Positions 25,343-34,100 of a stretch of 49,210 nt of DNA are shown piece by piece. Position numbers and translations under genes: made by a program. Under the pieces are notes generated by a model that searched no databases, was not told where the DNA came from, and saw only the letters and a program-made list of their open reading frames with translations. How positions within the stretch are numbered: the stretch's first letter is position 1; each line of letters opens with the position of its first letter. This DNA is from Gallionella sp. (GTDB taxonomy: Bacteria; Pseudomonadota; Gammaproteobacteria; Burkholderiales; Gallionellaceae): NCBI GenBank assembly GCA_030700315.1, contig JAUYJO010000097.1, forward strand, positions 1-49,210, written 5' to 3'.

Positions 25343-26425
25343 TTGACTCAACATGGTTACCTGGGGGGGCTCTGGCCGTCCTTGCGAAGCGTTTGGCGGG
25401 CGCTGCCAACGCCTGTAAAGCGCAACAGGTTGATGTGCAGCCTTAAAGCCAAGGTTGTTGGCTACCACAATGCGGGTTTGATCGAGATGCCCGCATCAAT
25501 AGTGGTATTGCCCTCACCAATAGAGGCATCCGCATCAAGTGAAAGTTATTTCAGGCTTGTGTCGTCGTTGAGCGCGCTGGATGAGATTTTGTTGGAACTT
25601 GATGCTGCTGCAGCTATTTCAGACGACGAGCTGCGTCGGGTCTTCACTACCTTTGCGATGGAGTTTACGCATGATCTCCCCAAGGATCCCTATTCGAAGG
25701 CCTATTACGAACGGCAGTTTGCACTGTACGAATACCTGCATGGCAAATCGTATGATACAAGCAACGAGGTATCAGCCTTTGATGTGCAAGCTGCGGCTGA
25801 CAGGCCATTCCCTTTTTATACGGAAAGCCCCCATACTGTTGGCAATCACTTGATCGCCATAGGGCATCTAATTCGTACGCTTGACCTGCCACCGAAATCC
25901 AGTATTTTGGAATTTGGCCCAGGTTGGGGAAATACAACGGTTTGGCTTGCACGCATGGGTTACAAGGTGACTGCTGTAGACATCGAAAAGCGGTTTGTGG
26001 AACTGGTTGCTGAACGAGGAAGGCGGAAGCAGCTGAATATCGAAACGATTCAGGGTGATTTTCAGCTGGTTCACCAAGTTCAGCGTAAGTGGGATGCAGT
26101 ATTATTTTTTGAGTGTTTCCATCACTGCGCGGATCATCATTCGTTAATCGAGGGTCTGGATAAGGTAATCTCTCCTGGGGGGAGAATCGTATTCGCAGCC
26201 GAGCCGATTACGGATGATTTTCCGATTCCCTGGGGCTTTCGCTTGGATGGAGAGTCCCTATGGGCGATACGGAAGTTCGGTTGGTGCGAACTCGGGTTTC
26301 AAGAGACCTATTTCAGGGAGCTAATGGGCAAGCATGGCTGGGACATTAGCAAGAAAATTTGTTCAGAAACCCCGTGGGGTGTGGTCTTCGTCGCTGTGCG
26401 ACGAAGCGGGAAAACACCTGCTTAA
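25343..26425 (+). CDS. SAM-dependent methyltransferase, class I
   Basis: A 360-residue protein when started at TTG 25343, which has AGGGGA 6 bases upstream; the ATG at 25274 lies inside a repeat. Residues about 1-170 are an unknown helical domain with YYERQFALYEYLHGKSYDTS. The methyltransferase domain follows: motif I ILEFGPGWGNTTVWLARMGY, acidic loop VTAVDIEKRFVELVAERG, motif near VLFFECFHHCADHHSLIEGL. The D-W-L-x loop LKVISPGGRIVFAAEP closes it. It sits between manC and wzm, so modification of the exported glycan is likely. The methylated sugar and position are unknown. Confidence 0.75.
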   Translation: MTQHGYLGGLWPSLRSVWRALPTPVKRNRLMCSLKAKVVGYHNAGLIEMPASIVVLPSPIEASASSESYFRLVSSLSALDEILLELDAAAAISDDELRRVFTTFAMEFTHDLPKDPYSKAYYERQFALYEYLHGKSYDTSNEVSAFDVQAAADRPFPFYTESPHTVGNHLIAIGHLIRTLDLPPKSSILEFGPGWGNTTVWLARMGYKVTAVDIEKRFVELVAERGRRKQLNIETIQGDFQLVHQVQRKWDAVLFFECFHHCADHHSLIEGLDKVISPGGRIVFAAEPITDDFPIPWGFRLDGESLWAIRKFGWCELGFQETYFRELMGKHGWDISKKICSETPWGVVFVAVRRSGKTPA

Positions 26426-27264
26426 TGGAAAATTCCCCCGCCATGCCGGGGGACAAAATGAGATTACCAATGAAAGGCATGTTGCTCGCCGCTTGGCGCT
26501 TCCGTAATTTTATTTTTTCCTCTATCCGTAACGACTTCCGCGCGCGCATCGCCCGCAGCAAGCTCGGTGGCGCATGGATGATTCTGCATCCGCTCGCCCA
26601 GGTGCTCATGTACGCGCTGGTTCTTTCTGCGGTGCTATCCGCGAAGCTGCCGGGCATAGATAATCGCTTCGCTTACGCCATCTACCTTTGCGCCGGCATA
26701 CTGGCTTGGTCACTGTTCTCAGAAATCGTATCGCGTTGCCTGACTCTCTTTATCGACAACGGCAATCTCATGAAAAAAGTGGCTTTTCCCAAAATCAGTC
26801 TGCCGCTCATTGTTACCGGCTCGGTGCTGGTCAACAACGCGCTGCTGCTGGTTTCGATCGTCTTCATCTTTGCTTTGCTGGGACACTATCCGGGCGCGGA
26901 TGTGCTGTGGCTACCGTTGTTGTTTGTCATTACCATCATGCTGGCTCTTGGTATGGGGCTTGTGCTGGGTGTCCTTAATGTATTTATGCGCGACATCGGC
27001 CAAGTTGTGCCTGTCGTGTTGCAGTTCGCCTTCTGGTTTACCCCCATCGTTTACTCGTCCGGCATGATTCCGGAAAATTACCGTGGTTGGCTCGCGTTCA
27101 ACCCCATGTACCATGTGGCCACAGCCTATCAAAACGTACTGGTATATAACCGCGCGCCCGAATGGAAGGGGCTGCTCATGGTGGCCGTTCTCGGGATGGT
27201 GTTGTTGGGTTTTTCCCTGCTGTTGTTTCGCCGCGCCAGCGCCGAAATGGTGGATGCGCTATGA
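26425..27264 (+). CDS. wzm: ABC-2 polysaccharide export permease (Wzm)
   Basis: A 279-residue integral membrane protein with six hydrophobic segments, for example AQVLMYALVLSAVLSAKLPG and FAYAIYLCAGILAWSLFSEI. It has the RSKLGGAWMILHPLAQVLMY block that marks Wzm/KpsM/TagG permeases, and FWFTPIVYSSGMIPENYRGW plus FNPMYHVATAYQNVLVYNRA at the periplasmic end. The start is set at 26425 (stop of the methyltransferase overlaps as TAATG); ATGs at 26443, 26458 and 26470 are alternatives. Overlaps wzt by ATGA. It exports the finished lipid-linked polymer across the inner membrane. Confidence 0.88.
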   Translation: MENSPAMPGDKMRLPMKGMLLAAWRFRNFIFSSIRNDFRARIARSKLGGAWMILHPLAQVLMYALVLSAVLSAKLPGIDNRFAYAIYLCAGILAWSLFSEIVSRCLTLFIDNGNLMKKVAFPKISLPLIVTGSVLVNNALLLVSIVFIFALLGHYPGADVLWLPLLFVITIMLALGMGLVLGVLNVFMRDIGQVVPVVLQFAFWFTPIVYSSGMIPENYRGWLAFNPMYHVATAYQNVLVYNRAPEWKGLLMVAVLGMVLLGFSLLLFRRASAEMVDAL

Positions 27265-28568
27265 GCCAGCCAGCATTGCGCGTAGAGGCTCTTGGCAAAG
27301 CCTATCGCCAGTACAAATCACAGTGGCGCAGGGTGTTTTCTTGGTTCGGCTTGCCGGTCAAGCCGGTGGCGGAACATTGGGTGCTGCGCGATGCCAGCTT
27401 CACCCTATCCGCCGGTGAAACTGTGGGGATTATCGGCCAGAACGGCGCGGGCAAGAGCACGCTGCTCAAGCTCATCACCGGCACCCAGCGACCCAGCGAG
27501 GGGCGGGTGCAGGTCAATGGACGCATCGCTGCCATACTTGAACTGGGCATGGGGTTCAACACGGAATTCACCGGGCGGCAAAACGCTTATCATGGTTTGG
27601 GGATGATGGGTTTTAGCCATGCGGAAATAGAGCAGGCCATGCACGGTGTTGAATCTTTCGCCGAAATCGGGGAATACTTCGACCAGCCCGTGCGCATTTA
27701 CTCCAGCGGCATGCAGGTGCGGGTGGCTTTCGCCGTGGCCACCGCGTTTCGCCCGGAAATTCTTATTGTGGATGAAGCCCTCTCGGTCGGCGACATTTTT
27801 TTTCAGCAGAAGTGCTTCGAGAGAATACGCGCCTATAGCGAGGCGGGCACCACCTTGCTTTTTGTTTCGCATGCCTTGAGCACGGTCTATTCGCTATGTG
27901 ACCGGGCCATACTCCTCAACGCGGGCCGCATCGTCCTCGACGGTTCGCCGAGAGAGGTCATCGATTTGTACAATGCGCAGGTTTTGCATCAACGCAACGG
28001 ACAACCCGAACAGGTGAGCATTGTCGAAAGCAGACCGCCCGCCAAGCCTGATGAGGGCAATGTGCGAGAAGCTCAGGCTGGATCAGGTGGAGGACAGGAA
28101 GGTTCGGCAATCGGATCGTTCGGTAGGCCCGGTGTAGCTATTCGAGCCGTTGATCTATGCGTCGAAGGCCACCCGGTTGACGCAATGATCAGCGAAAGCG
28201 AGGCAACCGTCCGCGTGCGGGTGGCGTTTGCGGAGGAATGCCAGGATCCCCATATCGGTTTTCAAATACGCAACGTGCGTGGTGAACCGGTCTTTATGAC
28301 CAATACCTATTGCATGCGTCACAGCATCGGCGCCGTCCGGGGTGGCGAAGAAGTCGTGGCGGAATTCACTTTCAAGGCAGGTTTGGCCGCAGGAGACTAT
28401 ACAATCACTGCCGGTGTGGCTGAAGACGGCGCAGGCGAGGGCGATTTTCGGCAAACCCTGGCGCGGACGCAGGACGCCAAAGCATTCATGGTCTTAAAAA
28501 ATATGGATACCATCGTCTGGAGCGGGGTAGTCAACCTTGATCCACAATGTCAGATACGGAGGGTATAA
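27261..28568 (+). CDS. wzt: Polysaccharide export ATPase with C-terminal glycan-binding domain (Wzt)
   Basis: A 435-residue ATPase. The N-terminal domain (about 1-250) has Walker A GQNGAGKST, ELGMGFNTEFTGRQNAYHGL, signature YSSGMQVRVAFAVATAFRPE, Walker B ILIVDEALSVGD and the VSHALSTVYSLCDRAILL switch. A linker rich in E and G leads to a beta-sandwich domain (about 295-430) with GVAIRAVDLCVEGHPVDAMI, GFQIRNVRGEPVFMTNTY and AGDYTITAGVAEDGAGEG. This is the carbohydrate-binding domain of O-antigen Wzt proteins that recognise a capped non-reducing end. The domain implies that the chain here carries a terminal modification such as methyl, which fits the two methyltransferases in this cluster. Confidence 0.9.
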   Translation: MSQPALRVEALGKAYRQYKSQWRRVFSWFGLPVKPVAEHWVLRDASFTLSAGETVGIIGQNGAGKSTLLKLITGTQRPSEGRVQVNGRIAAILELGMGFNTEFTGRQNAYHGLGMMGFSHAEIEQAMHGVESFAEIGEYFDQPVRIYSSGMQVRVAFAVATAFRPEILIVDEALSVGDIFFQQKCFERIRAYSEAGTTLLFVSHALSTVYSLCDRAILLNAGRIVLDGSPREVIDLYNAQVLHQRNGQPEQVSIVESRPPAKPDEGNVREAQAGSGGGQEGSAIGSFGRPGVAIRAVDLCVEGHPVDAMISESEATVRVRVAFAEECQDPHIGFQIRNVRGEPVFMTNTYCMRHSIGAVRGGEEVVAEFTFKAGLAAGDYTITAGVAEDGAGEGDFRQTLARTQDAKAFMVLKNMDTIVWSGVVNLDPQCQIRRV

Positions 28569-28615
28569 GGAGATGCATGATCAGCTACAAAGTTCAGCCG
28601 ACTATGGTTCACCGC

Positions 28616-28743
28616 TTTAGCTCCCCTCTCCCGCTCGCGGGAGAGGGGCTGGGGGAGAGGGTGTTGGCATAGCAACAAGTTTATCGCAGCGTCAGCACCC
28701 TCTCCCCCGACCCCTCCCCCGCAAGCGGGGGAGGGGAGCTAAA
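28616..28743. repeat. Long inverted pair of REP-like elements
   Basis: TTTAGCTCCCCTCTCCCGCT opens one arm and GGGGGAGGGGAGCTAAA closes the other. Each arm is a full REP-like palindrome (CCGCTCGCGG and CCGCAAGCGG), and the arms are inverted relative to each other, around GTTGGCATAGCAACAAGTTT. This is the pairing expected of REP doublets moved by REP-type TnpA proteins. Confidence 0.75.
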
Positions 28744-28803
28744 CGGCTGCGTGCTTGAGGTTCATGGGTAGGGCCTGCATTTTTATCGCGAGAATTTTAT
28801 TTT

Positions 28804-29712
28804 ATGTATCTACTTCTGACCACATCGCAATCCATCCTCGCGCTTGACACGGATAGCGGGGAGTTATGCACTATTGACCGTGGGCGCGGCCTGTATTACG
28901 GCATCGCACGGAACGGCGACAAGATTTACGTGGCGGCGCGCAACCGCCTGGTATCGTCGCCAATTTCGCAACACGACGAACGCGGCGAAATTCTGATATT
29001 TGATAACAATTTAAAGTCTTGCGGAAGTTTGTGTGCCCCTTTTTCGCTGCGGGACATGCATGAGATTGCCTGGCATGGCGGCAAATTGTGGGCGACCTGC
29101 TCCTTCGATAACATGATCGCACTGTTTGATGGCGAGCGCTGGGAACAATGGTATCCGCTCGGAGCCGGCACTGATGGGCCGTGCGACGCGAATCACTTCA
29201 ACTCGCTCATGTTTGATCGCGACCGGGTCTGGATACTGGCGCACAACCGTGGCGCCAGCGAACTGCTGGCTTTTTCTCTCCACACGCGTGAACTCGTGGA
29301 GCGCATCGAAATCGGCAATTGCGGACACAACATCTGGCGCGAAAACGGACAGCTATTCACCTGCTCTTCCGGCGAAGGGAAGTTGCTTGGCGATCACGGG
29401 TTTATGCTGCAAACTGGAGGTTTTCCGCGCGGCATTGCCTTTGACGGTGACATCCGCTGTGTCGGCATTTCCGAGCTGGCGGAGAGGGGGGAGCGAGATT
29501 TCACCTCCGGGAAATTGATGATCTTCGGCCTGGACTGGAAATTGCAGAAAGAAATCGAACTGCCTGGGGAAGGCTTGGTGCTGGACATGCTGCCACTGCC
29601 TGTGGAGTTCTTATCCCCTCTCCCCAGCCCTCTGGGTGAAACAACTAGCCATTCGACTAGGCTGCAAACGACCGTAGCCAAGTCGCTGGTTATTCCGCAG
29701 GCGGGAGGGTGA
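28804..29712 (+). CDS. Hypothetical protein, probable beta-propeller, with repeat-derived C-terminus
   Basis: A 302-residue protein made of short strands: MYLLLTTSQSILALDTDSGE, YYGIARNGDKIYVAARNR, HEIAWHGGKLWATCSFDN, NSLMFDRDRVWILAHNRG, HNIWRENGQLFTCSSGEG, RGIAFDGDIRCVGISEL. The spacing of about 45 residues with a G-x-x-hydrophobic rhythm suggests a six-bladed propeller. No signal peptide is seen. Function is unknown; the setting suggests a role in glycan synthesis or regulation. The last about 35 residues ([20 protein letters not shown] onward) are translated repeat: a REP copy with the hairpin element nested in it, which replaced the natural end near 29610. Confidence 0.65.
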   Translation: MYLLLTTSQSILALDTDSGELCTIDRGRGLYYGIARNGDKIYVAARNRLVSSPISQHDERGEILIFDNNLKSCGSLCAPFSLRDMHEIAWHGGKLWATCSFDNMIALFDGERWEQWYPLGAGTDGPCDANHFNSLMFDRDRVWILAHNRGASELLAFSLHTRELVERIEIGNCGHNIWRENGQLFTCSSGEGKLLGDHGFMLQTGGFPRGIAFDGDIRCVGISELAERGERDFTSGKLMIFGLDWKLQKEIELPGEGLVLDMLPLPVEFLSPLPSPLGETTSHSTRLQTTVAKSLVIPQAGG

Positions 29713-29745
29713 GGAGCGCAGCGGAGGGAGAGGGCTGGGGAGAAG
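29611..29745. repeat. Hairpin element nested inside a REP-like element
   Basis: TTATCCCCTCTCCCCAGCCC is one half of a REP-like repeat and GGAGGGAGAGGGCTGGGGAG is the other. Between them lies a copy of the conserved hairpin element (29643-29691) with GAAACAACTAGCCATTCGAC. The arrangement shows that the hairpin element landed in a REP copy. It supplies the end of the propeller-like gene and the spacer before the next gene. Confidence 0.75.
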
Positions 29746-29768
29746 AACATGGAACGCTATTTTTAAAA

Positions 29769-31109
29769 ATGATAAAACCAAACAATCCGCAAATAGACTC
29801 AGCCCTGCTCGATGAGAAAATAACATGGGTCGTCGACCATCGTCGCCGAGCCGAAGCGCTGATTATGCCGGACGAAAGGAAGAGATTCCAGGCACAGCAG
29901 GGAGCAATGGCTGCTCGCATGAAAACCCATCTTAAAACCATACCCATCATAGGTATTTTCCTGAAGCGTGCATTTCGTCTGTGGCGTAAACTCATCTCAC
30001 CAGGCTTGGGCTGGCGCACGAGAGTGCGCTTGCTGCCGTGGATAGGCACTTTCGCGCAATGGGTATACAGCTTGGTGCGGCTGGGGCGATTCCGTAGCCA
30101 GACCCTGCATGAGCTCATGTTGCTGCGGCAACACATCGATGAAATGCAACGTCAACTGGAATCATACCGCAGCGAGTCCTTGACGGCTGCAGATCGGCTT
30201 CAGAGTCGGGTTTATGGGGAAATGCAGCGGGTCGACGGGGAGGTGCAGCGGGTCGGCGGGGAAGTGCAGCGGGTCGACGGGGAAGTGCAGCGTGTAGAGA
30301 GCCAGCAGGGCAATCGTCTTGCCGATCTGACTGTGGCGGCAGGAAGCCTGGAGCGGCGTTTGATCAAAATATCATCCGCAGCATCAGAGCAAGAAGGAAA
30401 ACGCAGCTTGCTGCAAGAACAAGAAACTGGCAACACCTTGCCGCCGTCCTTTTATCTGTTGTTCGAAAATCACTTCAGGGGCGACAGGGAAAGCATCAAA
30501 TCGCGCCTGCGAGCTTACCTCCCTTACCTGTCTCAGATGGCTTCCGGGAGGGCGCGGCTTCAGGTTTTAGACATCGGCTGCGGCCGTGGAGAATGGCTGG
30601 AGCTCTTGTCGGAGGCAGGTTATGCTGCCTCGGGTGTTGATCAAAACGAAGAAATGGCCGAGCACTGCCATATGCGCGGATTGGTTGTCGAGCATGGCGA
30701 CGCGCTCGCTCATCTGAGCCGCTTGCAGGCTGAAAGCCTTGATGTGGTCAGTGCTTTTCATGTGATCGAACATTTACCGTTGGAATCCCTGGTTGTGTTA
30801 TTTGACGAGGTTTTGCGGGTTCTGCGCCCCAGCGGAATGGCCATATTCGAGACGCCCAATCCGGAAAATTTACAGGTAGGCGCTTGCAATTTTTACTATG
30901 ACCCCACCCACCTGCATCCTATTCCGCCGCCGGTTGCACAATTCCTGGCCTTTCAGCGCGGTTTTGCGCGGGCGGACATCCTGCGGATCAACCCTTATCC
31001 GGACAGCTTCCGCGTAGCGGAGGAAAACGAACTCGCGCGCCGTTTCAATGACCTTATATACGGCCCGCAGGATTATGCTTTACTGGCTCACAAACACCAT
31101 GAAAATTGA
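29769..31109 (+). CDS. Coiled-coil methyltransferase, candidate glycan chain terminator
   Basis: A 446-residue protein. Residues about 45-110 are amphipathic with a basic stretch that may lie on the membrane (HLKTIPIIGIFLKRAFRLWR). Residues about 110-215 are predicted coiled coil, containing three near-identical heptads QRVDGEV/QRVGGEV/QRVDGEV encoded by a 21-bp tandem repeat. The C-terminal class I methyltransferase has motif I VLDIGCGRGEWLELLSEAGY, GVDQNEEMAEHCHMRGL, VVSAFHVIEHLPLESL and YDPTHLHPIPPP. The last pair of motifs is shared with O-antigen methyltransferases. It overlaps the start of the triple-glycosyltransferase gene by 11 bases. WbdD of E. coli O9a combines a capping enzyme with a coiled-coil ruler; here the order of domains is reversed. 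Confidence 0.78.
   Translation: MIKPNNPQIDSALLDEKITWVVDHRRRAEALIMPDERKRFQAQQGAMAARMKTHLKTIPIIGIFLKRAFRLWRKLISPGLGWRTRVRLLPWIGTFAQWVYSLVRLGRFRSQTLHELMLLRQHIDEMQRQLESYRSESLTAADRLQSRVYGEMQRVDGEVQRVGGEVQRVDGEVQRVESQQGNRLADLTVAAGSLERRLIKISSAASEQEGKRSLLQEQETGNTLPPSFYLLFENHFRGDRESIKSRLRAYLPYLSQMASGRARLQVLDIGCGRGEWLELLSEAGYAASGVDQNEEMAEHCHMRGLVVEHGDALAHLSRLQAESLDVVSAFHVIEHLPLESLVVLFDEVLRVLRPSGMAIFETPNPENLQVGACNFYYDPTHLHPIPPPVAQFLAFQRGFARADILRINPYPDSFRVAEENELARRFNDLIYGPQDYALLAHKHHEN
30225..30308 (+). repeat. 21-bp tandem repeat coding for coiled-coil heptads
   Basis: Three 21-bp units starting CAGCGGGTCGACGGGGAGGT (30225, 30246, 30267) differ at two or three bases; a partial fourth (QRVESQQ) follows at 30288, and a degenerate unit (RVYGEM) precedes. 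Each codes for one heptad, so gain or loss of units keeps the frame and the coiled-coil register. Confidence 0.85.
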
Positions 31110-34100
31110 CGCCATACACCAGTTCCATCCCTGCTGTGACGCTGGCGATGGCATCACCAACGGCATGCTGTACGCGCAGAGAATTTTGCGCTCGCTGGGA
31201 TATGAATCGGAAATTTATTGCGACCACATCCCTCGTGCATTAAATAGAATAATCAAACCATCCGCCAATTTTTGCGACACCTCCGGGCAAATACTGCTTG
31301 TCCACCACAGCCTCGGATATGAAAACGACGCATGGCTGCATCGCCTGAAAACCCCTAAAGTTCTCGTCTATCACAACATCACGCCGGAGCATTTGCTCCC
31401 TGCGGAAGGTCCTTTGCGGTTTTTGAGCCGCCTTGGGCGAGAGCAGCTCGGGCGCTGGAAAGATGGCTTTGCCGGCGCCATTGGCGATTCGGAGTTGAAC
31501 AGCGCGGAACTGTGCGAGAACGGATATGCAACTCCGGTAATCTTGCCTTTGCTGGTGGATTGCGAGCGGGTGCTGTCCGCGCCATGGATCACCCCCAACC
31601 TGCACCCCAACCCCGCAAGCGGGGGAATAGGCGCCGGGCATGACGAAACCTTCAACATCCTGTTCGTCGGGCGCATTTGCGAAAACAAGCGCCAGGACTT
31701 GTTGCTCGACATCTACGCCGAGTTTTGCCATTTTTTCACGCGCCCATCCCGCCTCATCCTTGCAGGGGGAGCCACCAGCTCATCATTTGCGGAAACACTG
31801 CGCGCCAAGGCGGCAGCGCTGGGCATCGCGGATGCGGTAGAAATGCCGGGCAAGGTTACGGACGAAGAGCTATATGGCTACTACCGCGAAGCGGACGTGT
31901 TCGTCTGCATGAGCGAGCACGAAGGGTTTGGCATGCCGCTGATTGAGGCCATGCTGTTCGACGTGCCCGTCGTCGCGTATGCGGCCGGCAATGTTCCGGA
32001 CACCATGGGGGAGGGCGGCCTATTGGTGGACAGCCAGGAACCGGCCCGGATCGCCGCGCTCCTGCATTTGATCGCAACCGAGCCTGGCCTGCGCCGCCGC
32101 ATGATAGCCGGCCAGCGCGCCAACCTGCAACGCTTCGCCTACCCCGGGGTCAGGTGCCAACTGGCGGATTTTCTCAAGTCGCTGGGCGTGGAAAACGTCC
32201 CCGTGATGCCGGAGAAAACTGCACCGGCCCAGCCCTACTGGCGCATCGAAGGGCCGTTCGATTCCAGCTACAGCCTGGCCGTCGTCAACCGGCACCTGGC
32301 AGACGCTTTGCAACAACGCGGCTACGACGTAGGCCTGCGCAGCATGGAAGGTAGCGGAGATTTTCCGCCCGATACAAACTTTCTGGCCGCCCACCCCACC
32401 TCTGCGCGCATGGCGGAGCGTGCGGGAAAGCCGGACATCCCCGAAGTCAGCCTGCGCTTCTGCTATCCGCCGCGCACTGGCGGGATGCTCGGAGTGGTGC
32501 GGGCGATGCACTCCTATGGCTGGGAGGAATCCGCCTTTCCGCCGCAATACGTCGAATGGTTCAACAGTAAACTCGACCTGGTTACCGTGCTCTCCCCGCT
32601 GGTGGAAAAAATACTGCGCGACAGCGGCGTGCGCGTGCCGATGGCGGTGGTGGGCGGCGGAGCCGACCACCTCGTTAATGTGAAACTCGCGAAGCGATTC
32701 GTTCGCCACCTCTCACGCTTGCGGGAGAGGGTTGGGGAGAGGGGTGGGCATAGCGAGCCTAATTATCATGGGCGGCTTTTTGCCAAGCCCATTGACCTGC
32801 CGCAGCCGCTGGATCGCGACCTGGGCAGCAAGCGCTTCCGTTTCCTGCATGTATCCTCCTGTTTTCCGCGCAAAGGCGTGGATGCGCTGCTGGCCGCCTA
32901 CGGCAAGGCGTTCCGAGCCACGGAAGACGTCGCGCTGGTCATCAAGACCTTTCCCAACCCGCACAACGACGTGCCTCGTCAACTTGCCGAGTTGCGTACC
33001 AGCGACCCCGCCTACCCGGAAGTCGTGCTCATCAACGAAGATATACCCGATACCGAACTGGTTTCCCTGTATCGCGCCTGCCACGCTTTCGTCCTGCCTT
33101 CGCGGGCGGAAGGACTGGGGCTGCCCGCCGCCGAAGCCATGCTGTTTGGCTTACCCGTGATCGCCACCGGCTGGGGCGGGCAAACCAGCTTCTGCACGGA
33201 AGAAACCGCCTGGCTGTGCGACTACCGCTTTGCCGCCGCGCGCACCCATCTCGGCATCGAGCATTCCGCCTGGGCCGAGCCGGACGTGGGAGACCTTGCG
33301 CGCCTGCTGCGCGAGGTGCGCTTCGCAGACCAGAGCGCCCTCGATAAACGGACAAGCGCTGCACGCGAGCGTGTGCTCGCCGACTTCACCTGGGCCCGTG
33401 TCGCCGAAAAAACCGAACAAGCCGTGGCTGCCGTGCAAGCCATGCCCATGCTGCGCGAGGAACCGCACATCGGCTGGCTCACCACCTGGAACACCCGGTG
33501 CGGCATCGCCGCTTACTCGGCGCACCTGTGCGCCGCGCTACCGACCGATCGCCTGACGATACTCGCCAACCGCAGCGCCAGCCTGAATGGCGAGGACCAG
33601 GAAAACGTCGTGCGTTGCTGGAACGCAAGCAGCGAAGAAACACTGGACGACCTGTGCAGCGAAGTGCTGGCGCGCGGCATAGGCGCGCTGGTCATCCAGT
33701 ACAACTTCGGCTTCTTCGGCCTGCCGGTGCTGGCGCGCCTGATCGAACGCATGAAGGCTGCCGGGGTTGCCGTGCATTGCTTCTTTCATGCCACGACGGA
33801 TGTATACCATGGCGCCGAGTTGCGCACGCTTTCCGATATTTCCGCGCCGCTGGGCCAAGCGGACCGACTTTACGTGCATGGCCTCGACGACCTCAACCGC
33901 CTCAAGGGATTTGGCCTGGTGGACAACGTCGTCTATTTCCCGCATGGCGTTTATGACCAGCCCCCGGCGGACGTCGAAGCGCTCAAGGCCGCGCGCGGCC
34001 TGAGCGGCCAGCGCATCGTCGCCAGTTACGGCTTCCTGCTGCCGCCCAAGGGTTTGCAAGCGCTGATCCGCGCCGTGGCCGGATTGAAGGATATCCATCT

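Noticed and set aside
28616..28743. Possible CRISPR-like repeat array from recurring palindromes
   Set aside because: Copies are dispersed, unequal in spacing and without unique spacers or cas genes; they are REP-type repeats.
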